DNA of 64,000 bases from contig NC_089740.1 in NCBI RefSeq assembly GCF_035083965.1, positions 12,044,052 to 12,108,051 on the forward strand, given 5' to 3'. Position numbers and translations under genes: made by a program. Below, one piece after another: positions 57,901 to 64,000 of this stretch. The notes below the pieces were generated by a model. The model ran no database searches. It saw nothing but the letters and a program-made list of their open reading frames with translations, and was not told the DNA's origin. Each line of letters begins with the position of its first letter. Position 1 is the first letter of the stretch. This stretch comes from Branchiostoma lanceolatum (Eukaryota > Chordata > Leptocardii > Amphioxiformes > Branchiostomatidae).

Positions 57901-60525
57901 AGTCACAGCAAATACTGCTGCAATAATGAAATCTCTCGCATGAGGACTCTTCTGTACCGCTAGGGACTTACAGCACATGTAACACTATATGCCGCAACAT
58001 TTCAACTCCGTTACTTTGGCAAACACTAACGTTTTAGGAGGGAAGGCTCATTACCAAAGAGCCCTGCTACCTTCAATCGTGCTTGTAACACGAAGAATAT
58101 TCGTTGAAATCAAAGTCATAGTCTTCATTTTAGTATGACAATGTATCATGAAACTTCATAAAATTGTTTGATAAGGTTGGTACATTGTACTAGCATCGTC
58201 TTAATTCTTCTCCTTCTTCCATGTTTTCCGTCCAACTCGAAGCGTCATGTTCCCAGTTAAGTTATACTTAAGTTAATACTCATTACTTAGAAAGCATGCG
58301 CAGTATCTACATTTCTAGAATTCTAGATACATTTGATCAAAGTTACGTTTCTTCTAACACTACCGTGAGAACTACTAAGACAATATCTTGAGCTTCTTTT
58401 TTCACTTTGAATCCATTGTTCCCCACATGTCTGTTGTTGTACGATGATAGTACGACAACACTGCGTGATTAATCGGTTTAACTTTAAGAGACCCGCTGGG
58501 AGGTCTTCAGCAGGTTCGGGTTGCTGGACACCTGTTCGACCTAAAAATGGGACCTCCTTTATTTGACGACCAAACCCTATAAATATTCTCATACCAAAAG
58601 GAGGAGATGACATAATAACGTTAGAACGTCCATTTATATATGGGTTTCTTTAAATCGTCTTGTTCTTGCAAGAATTGTGATCTGGGCGCGTGTGTGTGTA
58701 GCTTTACGACTGCGATAGCCCTAATGCTAGCGCTTTTAGATCTATGATATGCTGTATATAACGTTAATGTCGACTCAACAAATCTGTAAACAAAGCAGAT
58801 GTTGGAAGAATAAAGCCTTACATTTTTCTGGCTATCTCAGCATAACCTGGTTTGTTTATTTGCTTGTTTTTGTTGTTGTTGTTTTTTGTTTTTTGTTTGT
58901 TTGTATTGCATACCCGGTAAACCGCCTTAACACGTAACACACCAGGTTTGTAACAGCACAAGCTGCATATCAAGAGATTACGGACAGATTAAGAGATTTA
59001 TTTGATCCACTCACACCAGGAAAGTGTCTCTAATCTTTTCGATAAGTGTGGTGGGTTCTTTTACGTGCTCGATGTGAGGCTCTCCTCAAACACGGGACCT
59101 CCACTCAACTTCCTATCCGAGGGATGTCCCTAACCAGAGCCATGCACTAAGAGATGCTAGTATGTGTTCATCTGTATGAGCTCGTTCAAATAAGGTATAC
59201 AACCCAAGGGTTTGCCATGACGTCAAACAGACGACATAATCATGAAAGGCATCAGTCTCACGTAAGCAGTTGGCTGTGAACGTCTCGGAGAGCTCTCAAA
59301 TCGTACACGATATCTTTATAAGGCACTACAAAACAGCTGTACATGGGCTGGCTAGTCAAGTATGCATTCCTATTTCCACTCTGTGTTTTCCATATCCATC
59401 ACCCTTTAACCCTATCCACCACACGTTCGAAAATGAGTCTGTCTGTATCTGTAGTCTGTGTAGCCGGTATAACTTACTTAGCCTCCACCAGGCTTTCCAA
59501 TGGATCGTAGAATTCGGTAAAAAAAAGGGAATAATTGGCCAGTAGAGTCAGTCCACGGTAAGGCTAATAAGTAACTGCGCTTGCAAATGAAACCCTCTGG
59601 TGGCCAAACGGTCCCTGGCAAATGTTCTCCCTATAGCTGGCGTAGTTAGTCTGGTAGAGACTAGGTATAACCGCCCTTCGGCGTAACACATCAGCTTTGC
59701 AGGCACACGGCGCGACAGCAGCTGGTTACATTACACTGAACGACCTGTCACACCTACCCTCTGCACATCTAGCTGCAAGCGTTCTTTAAAGCTACCTAGT
59801 CAAAGGCTAGTCTCTACCAGACTAACCGCGTCGGAAATAGAGAGAGCATTTGCCGGGGGACTTTGGCCATGGAGGACAACATTCCCATCCGCAGTCTAGG
59901 GTTGCCTATTGGACCCTCTCTCCGTAGCCGACTCCCTTCATACAATTGACTTTATTTGGCCAATTTCTACTATTTTCCCAGCGACCCGCGGAGACTGGTA
60001 GAGGCTAGTCAAAGGCTACTTCTACTGTACTTGGTGGTAACGAGTTCCACTCTGGAATAGATTTTCTGGTTGATAAAAAAGGTGAATTTTAAAACTACGT
60101 GACTGTATCAATATACAATTTACATATATAAAAGATATGTAAACGTTACTATGACCTTAGATCTTTTCCAGTTCAAAATGTTTGACATCAAACATGTTGT
60201 CATGATACCGCATGGGAAGAGAGATAAGGAATCTGATTTTCCCACACAGATCTCAAAGTAAAATCTAACTATTGCTTGTTTACAACTTCAGTCCTTTCAC
60301 CACACACTGTACCGGTGTTACTTACCTGTGCAGGTGACAGCAGTGTGCGAACGTTGTTTCCTTCCATCTGTCCTCCTCGTCTTGCAGACGTGATGTCAGC
60401 ATCTCTATAGCCATCTTAGACTCCTGGAGCACATCGTTCCTTGTCTTGTCTTGCTGTAACTCTTCTTCTGAAGCCATCTCTTTCCGAAGGTAGTCCACTC
60501 GCTTGGAGAAGTCAAAACTTTTCAC
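48952..60525 (-). CDS. TTC34: Tetratricopeptide repeat protein 34
   Basis: Eleven exons with consistent phases: 60326-60525, 56884-56954, 54165-56040, 53269-53497, 52473-52665, 51990-52156, 51427-51679, 50875-51089, 50084-50299, 49522-49682 and 48952-49105. They total about 1244 aa. The first ATG at 60525 is used; a second in-frame Met is 16 codons in. The N-terminus is helical and acidic. The large third exon and all later exons encode degenerate TPR helix pairs, such as ALCARAYFFLLKG, ALQLFKLVLALQPNNRKVLH, AFVHLNRVLQLTPDDRSVLA, and the C-terminal CQLGLLLDGTNEKLRSLK. No enzymatic motif or membrane segment is seen, so a scaffold-type protein is expected; the function of TTC34 is poorly known. 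Assignment rests on overall architecture and the typical C-terminal block. Intron 1 is 3.4 kb; other introns carry a MITE and a minisatellite. Confidence 0.85.
50451..50845. repeat. 43-bp minisatellite in a TTC34 intron, ~9 copies
   Basis: The unit GTGTTCAGCACCAAGGACAG..GCATGTTCACCTGTGTGTGGATA recurs every 43 bp (CCAAGGACA at 50461, 50504, 50547 and onward). It ends about 30 bp before the exon at 50875. Confidence 0.95.
52854..52940. repeat. CA-rich microsatellite
   Basis: ACAGACAGACACACACACAC plus ACACACACACACATAC, in a TTC34 intron. Confidence 0.85.
53011..53244. mobile_element. Harbinger-like MITE, family A, copy 4 (TTC34 intron)
   Basis: It begins TTTAATTTCTTGGTTAACGG A and ends CCGTTAACCAAGAAATTAGA TTGGTGTGGCC then TAA. 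The outer left bases are lost, and a short internal duplication of TTGGTTAACGGAA is present. It ends 24 bp before the exon at 53269. Confidence 0.85.
53505..54170. repeat. Intronic tandem duplication, ~340-bp unit
   Basis: GGGGGCAGTTAGTCAGTGTTCA and following text (AGTATTGCAA.GTTACTGT, GGTTATGGGACCTTACAA) at 53510-53830 recur at 53851-54170, including the duplicated stretch TACTTACTTGACTGACA. This second TACTTACTTGACTGACA at ~53813 is a copy of the authentic donor region of the exon at 54165. Confidence 0.75.
59000..59150 (-). mobile_element. SINE fragment
   Basis: GTGTGGTGGGTTCTTTTACG, AGGCTCTCCTCAAACACGGG ACCTCCA and CTATCCGAGGGA..GTCCCTAACC match the SINE body at 14.54-14.64 kb. Confidence 0.7.
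59592..59869. mobile_element. Fold-back element, ~280 bp
   Basis: The left end GGCAAATGTTCTCCCTAT..GTTAGTCTGGTAGAGACTAG is the inverse of the right end CTAGTCTCTACCAGACTAAC..AGAGAGCATTTGCC. The CTGGTAGAG.CTAG core is shared with 46.15 and 59.99 kb. Confidence 0.7.
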
Positions 60526-60659
60526 ATAGGCCGATCAAAAGCTTGTACCGATTCGTCCTATGTATTCCTCTGTTCATGATATTTTCTCTCTCAAAAATAG
60601 TATTTACCCCCAAGATTGGACAACGCCTCAATATCAACACGAAGAAGGACCAGTGAATC

Positions 60660-61140
60660 TCGCCAGGAGAAAATATCGCAACACCTGCTAGTCGCGTAAT
60701 ACAGTGTATTTGTGCACGTATAGCGTAAAGGCATTTGATAGTTGATCCGACTAACACGTAGTTGTGAGTCGCGTTACACTATGTGCGGTGGGTTCGCATT
60801 GTTCCCCCGTTTACTTTGTCTAAAACAACATGGCGTGTTTAACGTGTTGATTGTGTCGGTGTTGTTACTGTTGGAGTGAGATGGACATGGCTTTTCCATT
60901 GGGACTGACGTGTTCGCTATTATTGTTACTAACCCCGTGGGAACCAAACACATCGGTGCCTCTCTGTGATCGGTTCGGGGTTCAGAGCGACCTTGACCGA
61001 CAGGAGATAACGGTAGTTCCCAGGACATAAGAGGAACGATACCACACGTGCATGCAGGGTACTTAATAAACTACAAAACTTAACGACTCGAGAAAAAGTA
61101 GAGTGGATCAGAGAATTAGTGTCTAACGATAACGATTTTA
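60660..61140. other. Upstream flank of TTC34
   Basis: No TATA box or initiator can be placed with confidence. Minus frames of 80-92 codons (60774-61207) have no family resemblance. Confidence 0.35.
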
Positions 61141-61147
61141 ACAAAAA

Positions 61148-61296
61148 TTCCCGTGCAGTTCCGGACCAAGCCGCTATGCCATACGGGGCCAAAACTTGCA
61201 CCATCAAAAGCTATCTCACCCCCCCCCCCCCACCCCGAAAAAATAAGATCCCGCTGCATTACCGCGGGAAGCCGCAAGGGGCCCCAATTAGATCTA
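61148..61296 (+). repeat. Dispersed GGGGGCCCAAAATC-family repeat fragment
   Basis: Modules AATTCCCGTGCAGTTCC, CCGCTGCATTACCGCGGGAA GCCGCAAGGGGCCCCAA, and a poly-C tract at 61210-61220. Confidence 0.55.
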
Positions 61297-61300
61297 GTAA

Positions 61301-62131
61301 GGCCACAGCAAGTAAATTTTATGGATGACATCCTCCGCAGACTCCAAAATTAATGAGATAGGGCGGAAAAAAAAAAGATGGGCAAAAAAACAAGATTCCT
61401 ATATTTTCAAATTTTTAGATTATGAATCTTGTTAAACAAGACTTGAGGCAACAAAATATGCTATCACGACCAACAGGTCATGTATTCAACCAATGAGGTT
61501 TCATATATAATATAAGACCGCCTTGATTCAACAGTAAACATGTCATACCATCATGGGCATTCTTGAATACCTGGGCAGCAACTATATTCAACTGGGTATT
61601 CATATGGAACACCCTGTCAACACATGCCATCAAATGCAAGCAATTGAGCTTCAAGTTCTGCTGGATCATATCAAACAATTGCACAACACAGGGCCTTTGT
61701 CGGACATATCATCGGAGGGCAATGAAATTTCGATTTTGTTAGTAGTACACTTCATTCAAGAACAGCACATTGGATTACACGTTGTTTATAATAACGGCAC
61801 AGAAAGTACACACTATATTACAAGTTTGGCATGAGGGCTGCACAGTGTCTTCCTGTAAGTTGGTGACGAAGAGCAATCTTGTTACAGCTTGCATACACAA
61901 TAATTGTACAACGCATTTGTATGGAGTTTTCACCATTCTTACATGTGCATATGCCTTGTTATGGCATCTAGAACATTTTTGCCATAGAACTGACTGTAGT
62001 TTGCGACATATTGTACTATTTAAGGTATGTTGACCATTGCCGAAGGACAAAAAAAATTGTTTTTTTTTTCGAAATCAGGCGAAAATTAATGAGCGCGCTG
62101 ATGTCATCCATAAAATTTACTTGCTGTGGCC
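61301..62131. mobile_element. 831-bp element with perfect 32-bp terminal inverted repeats
   Basis: The ends are GGCCACAGCAAGTAAATTTT ATGGATGACATC and its exact inverse, flanked by TAA on both sides (61298-61300 and 62132-62134). GGCC start plus TWA duplication fits PIF/Harbinger and resembles the ends of MITE family A. Internal frames (for example 61553-61834, 93 codons) show no transposase motif, so it is non-autonomous. Confidence 0.85.
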
Positions 62132-62319
62132 TAAGTTCCAGTTTTTGTCACAACCTCGATCGAAAAGTTTGTCTTTCTTGGGTGGCAGTCAAATATTCCA
62201 AATATTCATTCAAGAATTGGCGTCCCGATTAAATTTGACCATAGAACATGAGACCAATATGAGAAAACAGCGAAAGTCAGCCCAAAAAGTCCCCCACAGG
62301 AGGTCTACACAGAAGGCCG

Positions 62320-62495
62320 ATAACAAGTCGCCAGGGGGCCCAAAATCTAATCATTTCGAAGTCTCACAAAGACCTACCCACCTGCCAAGTATCAAGACAA
62401 TTCATAGACATTCTCGAGTTATCGTGTTCACAGAAGGACGGACACGCACACGTACGAACGCTGACGAAAACATAACCTTCTCGGCGAAGGTAATC
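62320..62495 (+). repeat. Dispersed GGGGGCCCAAAATC repeat, 62.3-kb copy
   Basis: Contains AACAAGTCGCCAGGGGGCCC AAAATCTAATCA, CCTACCCACCTGCCAAGTAT, TTCTCGAGTTATCGTGTTCA and ACATAACCTTCTCGGCGAAG GTAATC, the complete family 3' end. Confidence 0.75.
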
Positions 62496-62599
62496 ATGAT
62501 GTTAGTTAGCATTGACCACATTGTTGGGCACGTACCCGTCGTGCTTTACGGTAGAATCCAGGAATTATTTCAAGCAGCCTTGATATGATGATTAAATCA

Positions 62600-64000
62600 A
62601 ATTTGTCAAATTTGAAATGTTCTATATACCGTGTAAGTAACATAGGCTTTCATTGAAACTATTTTAACCTGTCAAATGTCAGTGATTTGTATGTAAGTCA
62701 TCTTGATATTTTAATACTTTGTCTATTGTAACGAAAACCCACGCAATTCAGCCTGTGGCTGCCATGTGGTGTTTTGCTGTTTGATTGTTTGAATCGAATA
62801 AAACCATTATTATTATTAACAGATTTTCGGGAAACTAGATACTAACAAAGGCCAATGTACAGAACACCAGGCCAAGACATCTTACGAATCAAAGATTTGT
62901 AGACCAGATCCGAGCTGGGCTGCCAGCAAACCATATCAAATAAACCTCTTGTGTCTTAACCTTCTCCCTGCTGTCTTATTCTGTAACCAATGGGGATTGG
63001 GGTGCCAAACGGCTACTTCAGTGTGCTAAAGCGGGGTAACTGTCCGGAAGAAGCTTCAGTGAAGCTTCGCGCTCTCGCGGTGCTCTTTCGCCTTACATTT
63101 TCCGTTTCAGTCTGAGATGGCATCCAGGGACAGTTCGCGAGCCGTCCCCTGAGTTGAAGACTCCAGCCTGAAAAAGCTCCGTATACGTAAACACACACGG
63201 CACTTGTTTTCACAACCACATGGTATTACCTAAAATATCCCAGTGTCGTGGTCACATTTGTCTTCGCGATTTTGTCGTAGAATCTTTTTCGATGCTCTGA
63301 CAGAACCGACTGTAGAGAAGGATCTACGGCAACCCTTTCTGTCGCAAGACAGTTGGATTCTGTACGACGCAATCGCGACTAAAGAATTCCCTCGATTTGC
63401 GGGATCGTATTCCCATCGTACGACGAGTGTGACCCGAGCGCTGACAGCGGGTAGCTATAAAAATCAAAACGACACGACACGTGCCGAAACGGGACAGATT
63501 TTTGTTTCCAAACTGGCGGTTTTCATGGTTTGATATCGCCGCGTTTCATTCTTAGAAACTATATTAAGTTATGTTAACACGTTATCGGATGTAAAATGCA
63601 ACAAGGGTACCATTTTGGGCTATATTTGTGCTTCACTAGAATTAGACTTTGTAGAAAATGCAGTGAGTGAAGTTTAAGTATTGCAGACCAAATACTTCCT
63701 CCGTTCAACCCACTACTAAACCCCTGTGCCATCGACCTCTCGAAATGATCTTGGGCGGTCTGACTAGTTAAAAAAAAAACGTTTATCCGGATTGCAATGG
63801 ACGGGGAGGGGTTGGCACACAACAAACACCCTACACAGGAAGCCAGTGAGATACGTTTTCCCGCAACTGTCCATATTGGAAACTCAAGATCACTAGATAA
63901 CCGCCTGGTGCCGAAGATTGGGACTTGTCGAAGTGCCGTGCTCGCTGGAGATAAGGCACGAATGTGACAACTGTCACGCCAAGGACGGAGGCAACAGGAA
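62600..64000. other. Right edge, no gene supported
   Basis: 62700-62820 ends in AATAAAACCATTATTATTATT, which resembles a LINE 3' tail. The frame 63243-63533 (+, 96 codons) has no recognisable domain, and no splice context supports it. Confidence 0.4.

Larger units (their letters stand above)
57039..60300. other. TTC34 intron 1
   Basis: It includes a C/T-rich stretch (57450-57610), a SINE fragment and a fold-back element. No exon candidate with family support was found. Confidence 0.5.

Noticed and set aside
1-64000. CRISPR array, operon or prokaryotic features
   Set aside because: Tandem repeats here are minisatellites without unique spacers of constant size, and genes have spliceosomal introns; the window is eukaryotic nuclear DNA.

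Overview
The window looks like nuclear DNA of an invertebrate chordate, most probably a lancelet (Branchiostoma). Three things point that way: intron-rich genes with canonical GT..AG splice sites, metazoan gene families (TTC34, ENTREP/FAM189, a leucine-rich-repeat plus Ig receptor, a ZU5-type 3' exon), and a heavy load of MITEs, tRNA-derived SINEs and LINE remnants. The species call is an inference; no database search was possible.

Layout. 1-0.9 kb: the last exon of a ZU5-like gene on the + strand, whose stop codon lies inside a minisatellite. 0.9-5.3 kb: AT-rich intergenic DNA with MITEs. 5.3-7.5 kb: an apparently intronless type I membrane receptor (LRRs, an atypical Ig domain, one transmembrane helix, a tyrosine-motif tail). 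7.5-21.8 kb: repeats, including a 43-bp triplet, TACCGGTA repeats, Harbinger-like MITEs, a SINE, octamer-rich satellite, and a 1.6-kb palindrome holding degenerate gene copies.

21.8-35.0 kb: a 13.2-kb segment bounded by inverted repeats of about 1 kb, with the same 6 bp (ATAAGC) on both outer sides. It has the form of one very large composite mobile element or inverted-repeat insertion. It carries decayed ribosomal DNA on the minus strand (two partial 5.8S pieces, spacers and a 28S fragment). The 28S is split by a 2.4-kb palindromic element that shares motifs with the outer repeats. Possible captured exons of unidentified genes lie near both inner ends. No transposase was found.

35.0-40 kb: minisatellite, MITE, tRNA-like SINEs and a possible promoter region. 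40.4-47.6 kb: a complete eight-exon ENTREP/FAM189-family gene on the minus strand (four transmembrane segments, two PPxY motifs, 629 aa as reconstructed). 48.6-60.5 kb: a complete eleven-exon TTC34 gene on the minus strand (about 1244 aa). The two genes lie head to tail. ENTREP introns hold an antisense LINE fragment, SINEs and a perfect 64-bp palindrome; TTC34 introns hold a 43-bp minisatellite, a MITE and local duplications. 60.5-64 kb: more repeats, including an 831-bp element with perfect 32-bp terminal inverted repeats, and no gene I can support.
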